Assembly (NCBI GenBank): GCA_946186535.1
Contig: CAMHNT010000117.1
Coordinates: 1-7,049 of the forward strand
Origin: an uncultured Clostridia bacterium
GTDB lineage: Bacteria; Bacillota; Clostridia; Oscillospirales; Acutalibacteraceae
Reading direction: 5' to 3'
DNA length: 7,049 nucleotides
Numbering within the stretch: the first letter of the stretch is position 1; every line of letters begins with the position of its first letter. Below the pieces are notes generated by a model. The model searched no databases. It saw only the letters and a list, made by a program, of their open reading frames with translations, and was not told the DNA's origin. The translations under genes were made by a program, and so were the position numbers. Positions 1 to 4,719 of this stretch are shown piece after piece.

Positions 1-29
1 TTGCCCAGCTTTTTTCAAAAAGCTGGCGG
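1..29. repeat. Direct repeat, copy 1 (start of a palindromic intergenic element)
   Basis: The first 29 bases match 7016-7044 exactly and in the same orientation. The unit contains a hairpin with arms 5-14 (CCAGCTTTTT) and 17-26 (AAAAAGCTGG). The window edge cuts off anything further left. This looks like the edge of a dispersed palindromic repeat family rather than a gene; the family identity is not known to me. Confidence 0.85.
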
Positions 30-166
30 TTTCCAAAGGCAGAGCCTTTGGTCGCTCGTCGCAACGAGCGAAACACCTTGGCGTTCAGCCCTCTGCAAGG
101 GGTGAATCCCAAAACAGTCCGGGGGACTGTTTTGGGAGAGGGGACGCTCTGGCAGAGAGCGTTCCC
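5..166. repeat. Tandem array of hairpins (intergenic palindromic element)
   Basis: Five strong inverted repeats lie almost end to end: 5-14/17-26; 33-40/44-51 (CCAAAGGC, loop AGA); 52-59/64-71 (TCGCTCGT, loop CGCA); 107-120/124-137 (a perfect 14-bp stem of TCCCAAAACAGTCC with a GGG loop); and 141-150/156-166 (one bulged base). A weaker pairing of CTTG with CAAG lies between the third and fourth. No ORF with a plausible ribosome binding site covers the stretch. The stems differ in sequence, so this is not a CRISPR array. It may be a composite repetitive extragenic element, a structured RNA or a remnant of a non-autonomous mobile element. Confidence 0.75.
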
Positions 167-303
167 TAACCGGTAGAATAAATCACGCTAAGTTAATGAC
201 ATTGCTCTGCACTCATTGGGGCTGCCGCCCAAAATTCCGATTTATTTCCGGAAAAAATTTTTCTACGAAGCTGAATCTTTTCTTAAAGCCAACCCACCCC
301 CAA

Positions 304-374
304 CCCCCTCCCTGCCGGAGGGGGCTATTCTGGGTGTGGGCTTCGCCCACACCCATCGGGAGCTGCGCTCCCGA
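304..374. repeat. Second cluster of three GC-rich hairpins
   Basis: Three perfect inverted repeats stand in a row: 304-311/317-324 (CCCCCTCC, loop CTGCC), 332-341/345-354 (GGGTGTGGGC, loop TTC) and 356-363/367-374 (TCGGGAGC, loop TGC). They resemble the 1-166 array in design and probably belong to the same intergenic element. None is followed by a T tract, so they are poor terminator candidates. The remaining 375-552 holds the upstream region of the M23 gene; I see no convincing sigma-A promoter there, only a 7-bp inverted repeat TTGGAAT/ATTCCAA at 494-500/524-530. Confidence 0.7.
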
Positions 375-552
375 ACCCTTGCTTTCTTCTCCAAAGGCTT
401 TTCGTTGGTGCAGCTTATTCTATCCACATCTTAGAAAAGAAAGAGTATTAGATTCAGATGAAATTAATCCTACTGTCTTTTAAACAAAAAAATTTGGAAT
501 AACACTGAATAAAAAAGGAAGGAATTCCAATAATATGATTGGAGGTGTTAAC

Positions 553-1347
553 GTGGACAAAAATTTTTTTAACGACTATTTTGATGATGAAAACGAACAG
601 GAATTTTTTGACAGCGAGGACGAATATGAGGACGATTACGAGCATAGAAATAGAAAGAACGGAAAAACATTTACAAAAGGCTTTCTGACTGCTCTGTCGA
701 TCTGTATGGTTGCGATAGGTGCGGCGCTGTGGACTACCGTGAATAACGTGAATTCATACTTAAATCCCGAGGTCATAACGTATGAAAGCAGCGATACCGA
801 CCGTGACGAAATTTCTTCTTCGGCGTCGTCCGATCCGGAGTTTGAGGTTGACGACGCTCAGGTTAACGCTGTCGTGAGCGGCGTCAAAGACGAAAAGAAG
901 GACGAAAAATCGGAGGAAAAGAACCGGGAGGTCGTTTTCACTTCGTCTCCGATCAACAACAAGAAAATTATGGCGGAGTATTCGGAAGCTCCGGTCTACA
1001 ACGAAACTCTCGGAGATTTCAGAGCGCACCCGGGAATCGACTATGAAGCCGACGTCGATGACAAGGTCAGAGCAATGGGAAGCGGAGTTGTGAAGGATAT
1101 CTATTATGACGATATGTGGGGGAATGTTGTTGTTGTTGAGCATTCCGACAGCGTTGAATCGTACTACTGCGGTCTGGCTCAGACTGCGCTCGTACAGATG
1201 GGAGAGGTTGTTTCGGCAGGCGATTTTCTTGGAACGGTTTATGCAATTCCCTGCGAAACGGCGGAGGAGTCCCACGTTCATATTGCCGTGAAGGAAAACG
1301 GGAAATGGGTGAATCCGCAGAAGTTCATGAAGAGTAATGAAAATTAG
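553..1347 (+). CDS. Membrane-anchored M23/LytM-domain protein, SpoIIQ-like
   Basis: Predicted 264-aa protein starting at GTG 553, chosen because GGAGGT at 541-546 lies 6 nt upstream; the ATG at 535 would place that site inside the gene. The N-terminus (residues 1-35) is very acidic with clustered Phe/Tyr and probably cytoplasmic. One hydrophobic segment at about residues 44-63 should be a membrane anchor. A charged low-complexity linker (about 75-130, rich in Asp, Glu, Lys and Ser) leads to a LytM/M23 domain. This has the zinc motifs HxxxD (H159, D163) and HxH (H241, H243), so the metal-binding set looks complete. M23 enzymes are cell-wall endopeptidases. In spore formers SpoIIQ is the forespore half of the channel with SpoIIIAH, and clostridial SpoIIQ often keeps the zinc ligands that Bacillus SpoIIQ lacks. 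Size and topology fit SpoIIQ, but no sporulation neighbour is present, so a vegetative wall hydrolase is also possible. Confidence 0.85.
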   Translation: MDKNFFNDYFDDENEQEFFDSEDEYEDDYEHRNRKNGKTFTKGFLTALSICMVAIGAALWTTVNNVNSYLNPEVITYESSDTDRDEISSSASSDPEFEVDDAQVNAVVSGVKDEKKDEKSEEKNREVVFTSSPINNKKIMAEYSEAPVYNETLGDFRAHPGIDYEADVDDKVRAMGSGVVKDIYYDDMWGNVVVVEHSDSVESYYCGLAQTALVQMGEVVSAGDFLGTVYAIPCETAEESHVHIAVKENGKWVNPQKFMKSNEN

Positions 1348-1395
1348 TATCGGGTTTTAGCGGAAAGGCGCGCGTCCTCGAAACGTTTCAGGGAC

Positions 1396-1495
1396 AAAAC
1401 GAGGCTGTCACACCGATACCCTGACCGTGCGGTTACGGATATACCGTCAGCGGTTTTGGGGTCGGAAGGTGTGACAGCTTTGTTTTTTGTTTTTT
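1396..1495 (+). terminator. Long-stem structured terminator after the M23 gene
   Basis: Arms 1396-1414 and 1468-1486 form a 19-bp stem with two G-U pairs and a 10-bp perfect core (CTGTCACACC/GGTGTGACAG). The 53-nt interior can fold further (CCGT/ACGG at 1425-1428/1435-1438). The 3' arm runs into TTTTTTGTTTTTT. It sits 48 nt after the stop codon. The A-rich left and T-rich right ends with terminal inverted repeats would also fit a small MITE-like insertion that now acts as a terminator. Confidence 0.7.
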
Positions 1496-1496
1496 G

Positions 1497-1533
1497 AAAA
1501 AAATAACAGCCGGACTGAACCGAGCCGGCTGTT
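1497..1533 (-). terminator. Minus-strand rho-independent terminator
   Basis: The 9-bp perfect stem AACAGCCGG (1505-1513) / CCGGCTGTT (1525-1533) is preceded on the plus strand by seven A residues (1497-1503), which read as a T tract after the hairpin on the minus strand. It would catch leftward read-through from the pilin gene that ends at 1747, downstream of that gene's own terminator. Nothing else on the minus strand between 1348 and 1696 looks coding. Confidence 0.6.
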
Positions 1534-1686
1534 GAGGGAAGAAATTCGTTCGAAGATGAGAAGAATGATTCCGAATGAATTTCCGTGCGCAAAGCGTTTT
1601 TCTTTGCACGAAGGTTATTTATGGGCATTATCAAAAAAATTAAGTTATTTTCAGAAGTGGGGTATAGATTTGGAATGTCTGAGTAT

Positions 1687-1722
1687 GATAAAATAACAAA
1701 CCGGACGTTTCCGCCCGGTTTG
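1687..1722 (-). terminator. Terminator of the left pilin gene
   Basis: The hairpin at 1697-1722 reads on the minus strand as CAAACCGGGCG, loop GAAA, CGTCCGGTTTG, followed by TTATTTTATC. It is identical to the hairpin after the right pilin gene (4475-4500), showing that the duplicated unit includes the terminator. Homology of the 3' flank continues leftward to about 1624. Confidence 0.9.
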
Positions 1723-1746
1723 CGATTATTAAACGTTAAGTTTAAA

Positions 1747-2241
1747 TTATTTGTTTACTTTTTCAGCGAGTTCACCGATTGTTGTGTCATCCGTAAATGG
1801 TGTACCAGCCTTCGCAGCCAAGTCTGTTGTGATGTTGAGAACACGATTATCATCAACTGTCCAACCGATAACATAATCCTCACCACCAATGTGACGGCTG
1901 TAGAATGTGTCACCCTTGTTCTTTGTTGCAAAAGCAGCTGTGTCGATGTCGTTAGCTGCGAGTACTGTCTGAACTGTCAAACTGTCATCTGTAGCCGGAG
2001 TACCGTTGTAAGTTGTTGTATCGATGTGAGCAAGGTTGTTATTAACAGCTTCCTTAACGAGCATTGCTGTTGTAGCACCGTCGGACTTCATTGTAGAAAT
2101 CTTCGAGCTGTTGATTGTTGTTGTGATTACCGGGATTGCGATTGCTGCCAAGATTGCGAGGATTGCAATAACGATTACAAGCTCAACGAGTGTAAAACCT
2201 TTCTTGGACTTCTTTGCCTGGATCTTCTGCATCATTGTCAT
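1747..2241 (-). CDS. Type IV pilin-like protein, left copy (predicted silent orientation)
   Basis: Predicted 164-aa prepilin. The 15-residue basic leader ends in KSKKG and is followed by FTLVEL, the prepilin peptidase and N-methylation motif: cleavage after G15, mature Phe1 (F16) and Glu5 (E20). Residues 16-38 are a hydrophobic helix typical of the pilin spine, which anchors the subunit in the membrane before assembly. Residues 1-68 match the right copy except I48; the rest (69-164) is roughly 60% identical by eye and carries a two-residue insertion. No cysteines are present. The ribosome binding site and leader are identical to the right copy, but the -35 position reads TACAGT, a poor match. 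It lies downstream of the recombinase in the same direction, so low read-through expression is possible. The role as adhesin or pilus subunit is inferred; R. albus uses pilin-like proteins of this type in cellulose adhesion. Confidence 0.93.
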   Translation of the reverse strand: MTMMQKIQAKKSKKGFTLVELVIVIAILAILAAIAIPVITTTINSSKISTMKSDGATTAMLVKEAVNNNLAHIDTTTYNGTPATDDSLTVQTVLAANDIDTAAFATKNKGDTFYSRHIGGEDYVIGWTVDDNRVLNITTDLAAKAGTPFTDDTTIGELAEKVNK

Positions 2242-2330
2242 AATTCATTACCTCTTTCTTTTTTAAAATTTTGTTCCACAGGTTTATGACTGACCTGTGT
2301 TTTGATTGCATATTTATAATACAATAAATC
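2101..2330 (-). repeat. 230-bp perfect inverted repeat, left arm
   Basis: Reverse complement of 3872-4101 without a mismatch by eye (position p on the right pairs with 6202-p on the left). It spans the -10 box, 5' leader, ribosome binding site and first 47 codons of the left pilin. The boundary on the recombinase side is sharp at 2330. Beyond 2101 the two genes remain homologous but diverged. Confidence 0.95.
2277..2299 (-). other. Candidate recombination core site, left
   Basis: On the minus strand, CACAGGT, spacer CAGTCATAA, then ACCTGTG. Two 7-bp inverted half-sites around a short asymmetric spacer is the usual form of a tyrosine recombinase core. It lies in the pilin leader, in inverted orientation to the copy at 3903-3925, which would give inversion. 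It could instead be only a 5'-UTR hairpin or an operator. Confidence 0.45.
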
Positions 2331-2344
2331 TTTCCTAAACTGTA
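2316..2344 (-). promoter_or_regulatory. Incomplete promoter of the left pilin (-10 only)
   Basis: The -10 box TATTAT (2316-2321, minus strand) is identical to that of the right copy, but 17 bp upstream the hexamer (2339-2344) reads TACAGT, matching TTGACA at only two positions. The inverted repeat ends at 2330, between the two elements. Confidence 0.6.
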
Positions 2345-2491
2345 GATACGTTTAAGTTACCTTGAAACTCGTTTTGCAGTTCCTACGGAATCCGTTCTTT
2401 TATACAGAAAAAATGGGGGATTTCGGGACTGAATAACTCACATGATTTCTCTAGAATTTTCCACCTAATATCTAAAATCGGAAATACTTTT

Positions 2492-2513
2492 GTTACTAAC
2501 GTGTTACTAGCCG
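2492..2513 (+). repeat. 11-bp tandem repeats, left cluster (candidate arm-type sites)
   Basis: Two 11-bp units begin with GTTACTA (2492-2502, 2503-2513), just beyond the 3' end of the recombinase gene. They share the 16-bp string TACTAACGTGTTACTA (2494-2509) with the cluster upstream of the gene, in the same orientation. Arm-type sites bound by the N-terminal domain of phage and ICE integrases are typically short direct repeats of this kind. Confidence 0.6.
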
Positions 2514-2516
2514 TTT

Positions 2517-3530
2517 TTATTCAATCATGCAGATTGCCTGAAAAAGCTCCTCAATCGTCTTGTGTGTGTAGACACGTTCTCCGACGTCCTTTGACTTGTG
2601 ACCCATTATCAAATCTATGCAGCGCTTGTTCGCTCCTGCGCTGTCCATAAGTGAACGGAAGGTGTGACGGCATTCGTGGGGTGTATGTTCCAAATGCAAG
2701 CCGGACATGAGTTTTCCCCATTCTGTATAATATTGTGTTTTGGAACATTTCTTATCTTTATACGTTAAAAGGTACTCATCGCCCTTTTCAAGCCTGGCTT
2801 TTATAAAAGGAAGAATTCTCGGGTGGATAGAAATTATTCTGTTTTTTCCGGCTGCAGTTTTCACACCGCCGGTTATGGTCATATCATTTAAATTTATATC
2901 CTCTCGTGTCACATTCAGAAGCTCGCTTAATCTCATTCCCGTATAAATGAAAATAAGCACCGTATCGACCCACTCTCTTTCGGAATTTTCCCAAAGCAGG
3001 CTTATTTCGTTTCTGCTGAACGGTTTTCTTGTTGAATCGGGAATAGTCGGAGTTTTTACCATTAACGCACGTCTGCGTGTGATTATGTCAAGCTCCATTG
3101 CAAAGGTATCGAGATGATTGAAGAGATTCTTGATTGAAGCTTTTGTGCTGCAGCTGAGCGGACAGTTATCAATACAATCCTGTATATGATAGGATTTTAA
3201 TGTTCTGTATGCAAGGTCGTAAACAGACGAGCAGTGCTTCCATGCCGACTGCATGGAACCTCTGAGAGCCTTTGACATTGAACTTTTCTGAGTTTCATAC
3301 CATCTTTTGTATAGATCTTGTGTAGTAATATTTATATCCTCTATATTGTATGGGTTCTTGTTAAACTCAGCCAACATCACGAGTCCCTCTTCTCGAGTCG
3401 GGGTATAACCTATGAAAACATAAATCGGGTGTCCCTTTTCATTAAAGCCGACCGTTTTTCTTACAGCATAAGGTCTGCGTCTGTTTCCTGAGAGTTTTAC
3501 TACCGAGCCGAATCCGTTTGGGTTTTTCAT
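2517..3530 (-). CDS. Tyrosine recombinase / phage-type integrase, probable DNA invertase
   Basis: Predicted 337-aa protein. The ATG at 3530 is chosen because GAAAGGA lies about 9 nt upstream; an in-frame TTG at 3548 would swallow that site. Residues 1-60 (NGFGSVVKL...) look like the arm-binding N-terminal domain of phage and ICE integrases, about 61-160 like the core-binding helical domain, and about 168-337 form the catalytic domain. The catalytic set appears complete: R200 (TGMRLSELL), K224 (GGVKTAAGK), H285 and R288 (HECRHTF), H311 (GHKS) and nucleophile Y321 (YTHK). The length is typical of the family. These enzymes exchange strands through a 3'-phosphotyrosine intermediate to integrate, excise or invert DNA. 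Lying between inverted pilin copies with no other phage or ICE gene nearby, it most likely inverts the segment it sits in. Repeats just upstream of the gene may allow autoregulation. An immobile integrase remnant is the alternative. Confidence 0.93.
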   Translation of the reverse strand: MKNPNGFGSVVKLSGNRRRPYAVRKTVGFNEKGHPIYVFIGYTPTREEGLVMLAEFNKNPYNIEDINITTQDLYKRWYETQKSSMSKALRGSMQSAWKHCSSVYDLAYRTLKSYHIQDCIDNCPLSCSTKASIKNLFNHLDTFAMELDIITRRRALMVKTPTIPDSTRKPFSRNEISLLWENSEREWVDTVLIFIYTGMRLSELLNVTREDINLNDMTITGGVKTAAGKNRIISIHPRILPFIKARLEKGDEYLLTYKDKKCSKTQYYTEWGKLMSGLHLEHTPHECRHTFRSLMDSAGANKRCIDLIMGHKSKDVGERVYTHKTIEELFQAICMIE

Positions 3531-3581
3531 ATTTTTAATTCCTTTCAAGCATAATCCGAAGCTGTCAACAAAAATGTCCTT

Positions 3582-3614
3582 GCTACTAACGTGTTACTAA
3601 CAAGTTACTAATAA
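3582..3614 (+). repeat. 11-bp tandem repeats, right cluster (candidate arm-type sites)
   Basis: Three 11-bp units (3582-3592, 3593-3603, 3604-3614) follow the consensus GTTACTAA, with GC in place of GT in the first. They lie about 50-85 bp upstream of the recombinase start. The 16-bp string at 3584-3599 is identical to 2494-2509. The position near the recombinase start suggests both an arm-binding role and autoregulation. Confidence 0.6.
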
Positions 3615-3712
3615 AAAAATTACTGTTTTTTACTGTTTTTCAACCTTTTTTTATATTTTTTTCAAAATTTTTTTGCTAGAGTGAAGTGTGTGTGAAGGGG
3701 GATTTTGTGTAT

Positions 3713-3741
3713 TTTTCACATAGCGAAATCTCTGCTATAGT
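3713..3741 (+). promoter_or_regulatory. Possible weak upstream promoter
   Basis: TTTTCA (3713-3718), 17-bp spacer, TATAGT (3736-3741). It would read toward the right pilin from inside the invertible segment, giving a long leader. The surrounding DNA (3615-3857) is strongly AT-rich with poly-T and poly-A runs and no gene, so chance matches are likely. Confidence 0.25.
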
Positions 3742-3857
3742 GCAATATGACGGGAATTTGTCGTTTTTTGAATAGGCTTCAAATTCAATTGGTAAAAATG
3801 CACAAAAAAATTCAATATCTTTTTACATAAAAAGTTTTAAAAAAATAAAAAAAAGTG

Positions 3858-3886
3858 TTGACTTATTTCCGGATTTATTGTATTAT
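3858..3886 (+). promoter_or_regulatory. Sigma-A-type promoter of the right pilin, split by the repeat boundary
   Basis: TTGACT (3858-3863), exactly 17 bp, TATTAT (3881-3886): five of six and five of six matches to consensus. The A-rich stretch just upstream (about 3838-3854) could act as an UP element. The inverted repeat begins at 3872, so the -35 belongs to the central segment and the -10 to the repeat. Transcription would start near 3893. Confidence 0.75.
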
Positions 3887-4101
3887 AAATATGCAATCAA
3901 AACACAGGTCAGTCATAAACCTGTGGAACAAAATTTTAAAAAAGAAAGAGGTAATGAATTATGACAATGATGCAGAAGATCCAGGCAAAGAAGTCCAAGA
4001 AAGGTTTTACACTCGTTGAGCTTGTAATCGTTATTGCAATCCTCGCAATCTTGGCAGCAATCGCAATCCCGGTAATCACAACAACAATCAACAGCTCGAA
4101 G
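3872..4101 (+). repeat. 230-bp perfect inverted repeat, right arm
   Basis: Perfect reverse-complement partner of 2101-2330, covering -10, leader, ribosome binding site and the first 47 codons of the right pilin. The first mismatch is at 4102 (GTT here, ATT in the left copy). Confidence 0.95.
3903..3925 (+). other. Candidate recombination core site, right
   Basis: CACAGGT (3903-3909), spacer CAGTCATAA (3910-3918), ACCTGTG (3919-3925). It sits about +10 to +33 of the predicted transcript and upstream of the ribosome binding site AGAGGT (3947-3952). It is an inverted copy of the site at 2277-2299. A leader hairpin or operator function is equally compatible with the sequence alone. Confidence 0.45.
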
Positions 4102-4449
4102 GTTTCTACAATGAAGTCTGACGGTGCTACAACAGCAATGCTCGTTAAGGAAGCAGTTAACAACAGATTGGCTCACATCGATACAACAGACTACGCTGGT
4201 GTAGTTGCTACAGATGATGCTTTGACAGTTCAGCAGGTATTGAAGGCTAACGACATCGATACAGCTAAGTTCGCAAAAGGCTCCGATACATACTTCACAC
4301 GTCACATCGGTGGTAAGGATTATGTTATCGGTTACACAGTATCTGGTGACGGCGTTCTCACAATCGTAACAGACGAGTCTAGTAATGCTGGTACAGCATT
4401 GGCTGATGGCACATTGATCAAGGATCTTGCTGACGCTGTAAACAGATAA
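3961..4449 (+). CDS. Type IV pilin-like protein, right copy (predicted expressed orientation)
   Basis: Predicted 162-aa prepilin with a 15-residue lysine-rich leader ending in G15, then FTLVEL (F16 and E20 become mature residues 1 and 5), then a hydrophobic spine helix to about residue 38. Prepilin peptidase would cleave after G15 and methylate F16; that enzyme and the assembly ATPase are not in this window. From residue 69 on it differs from the left copy, with conserved islands LAHIDTT, ANDIDTA, RHIGG and DYVIG. AGAGGT lies 8 nt before ATG 3961; an ATG at 3954 is out of frame. Unlike the left copy it has a complete -35/-10 promoter, so this gene should be on in the orientation shown. A pseudopilin of a secretion system is possible, but paired variable copies favour a surface pilus or adhesin. 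Confidence 0.94.
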   Translation: MTMMQKIQAKKSKKGFTLVELVIVIAILAILAAIAIPVITTTINSSKVSTMKSDGATTAMLVKEAVNNRLAHIDTTDYAGVVATDDALTVQQVLKANDIDTAKFAKGSDTYFTRHIGGKDYVIGYTVSGDGVLTIVTDESSNAGTALADGTLIKDLADAVNR

Positions 4450-4474
4450 TTTAAACTGACAGTTTCAATAATTG

Positions 4475-4510
4475 CAAACCGGGCGGAAACGTCCGGTTTG
4501 TTATTTTGTG
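4475..4510 (+). terminator. Terminator of the right pilin gene
   Basis: CAAACCGGGCG, loop GAAA, CGTCCGGTTTG (4475-4500): an 11-bp stem with one G-U pair, followed by TTATTTTGTG. The hairpin is identical to that of the left pilin. Confidence 0.92.
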
Positions 4511-4554
4511 TTATTTTATCATACTTAGATATTTGAAATCTATATACAATTTTG

Positions 4555-4581
4555 AAATAACTTAATTTTTTTGATAATACC
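4555..4581. repeat. Outer end of the duplicated pilin unit, right side
   Basis: AAATAACTTAATTTTTTTGA and the bases around it match the reverse complement of about 1624-1650. This marks the outer limit of homology between the two pilin units; beyond it the flanks are unrelated. Confidence 0.7.
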
Positions 4582-4583
4582 AG

Positions 4584-4633
4584 AAAACGGCTGTACCGAT
4601 AATTCGATACAGTCGTTTTTTGTTTTTTGCCTT
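4584..4633 (+). terminator. Second, tandem terminator right of the pilin locus
   Basis: AAAACGGCTGTA (4584-4595) pairs with TACAGTCGTTTT (4608-4619), one G-U pair, followed by a long T-rich run. It lies outside the duplicated unit and insulates the dehydrogenase gene from pilin read-through. Confidence 0.8.
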
Positions 4634-4651
4634 TTTGAGCAGCGAATATTT

Positions 4652-4667
4652 TCGGAATTATTTCCGA
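4652..4667. promoter_or_regulatory. Inverted repeat upstream of the dehydrogenase, possible operator
   Basis: TCGGAA, spacer TTAT, TTCCGA, about 50 bp before the GTG start. A weak promoter-like pair, TTGCTT (4672-4677) and TAAAAT (4695-4700) with 17-bp spacing, follows it but would start transcription right at the ribosome binding site. Both are tentative. Confidence 0.25.
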
Positions 4668-4719
4668 TGAATTGCTTTATGGTTCGTTTTGGTGTAAAAT
4701 TATTATCGGAGGTGTTAGT

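Larger units (their letters stand above)
2331..3871. mobile_element. Putative invertible segment encoding its own recombinase
   Basis: This 1541-bp segment lies exactly between the arms of the perfect inverted repeat. It holds a complete tyrosine recombinase gene, 11-bp repeat clusters on both sides of that gene, and at its right edge the -35 box that completes the promoter of the right pilin. The arrangement matches invertible promoter elements. Inversion is inferred; only one orientation is visible. The left part, 2331-2516, has no gene and no clear terminator after the recombinase. Confidence 0.65.

Noticed and set aside
1..170. CRISPR array
   Set aside because: The palindromes differ in sequence and there are no regularly spaced identical repeats with unique spacers.
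196..483. Plus-strand reading frames of 95 and 72 codons in the first 500 bases
   Set aside because: They run through the hairpin cluster, have no good ribosome binding site and encode low-complexity proline- and arginine-rich sequence without recognisable domains.
760..1281. Minus-strand 173-codon frame inside the M23 gene
   Set aside because: It is antisense to a gene with intact M23 motifs and has no start signal or recognisable domain.
1344..1634. Minus-strand 96-codon frame left of the pilin locus
   Set aside because: It spans both the structured element and a minus-strand terminator hairpin, with no ribosome binding site or domain.
1585..2289. Cysteine-rich plus-strand frame of 234 codons, and its counterpart on the minus strand at 3913-4305
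   Set aside because: They are exact antisense shadows of the two pilin genes. The similarity between them simply reflects the inverted repeat, and the cysteines come from the complement of Ala/Thr-rich codons.
3563..3568. TTGACA on the minus strand upstream of the recombinase as its -35 box
   Set aside because: The hexamer is perfect, but no -10-like sequence lies 16-18 bp downstream and it is only about 33 bp from the ATG, overlapping the leader.
2494..3599. The 16-bp direct repeats read as att sites of a small integrated element
   Set aside because: Each is part of an 11-bp tandem series, three units on one side and two on the other, which looks more like protein-binding arms than crossover cores. 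The larger symmetrical feature is the inverted pilin repeat. Kept as an alternative in the findings.
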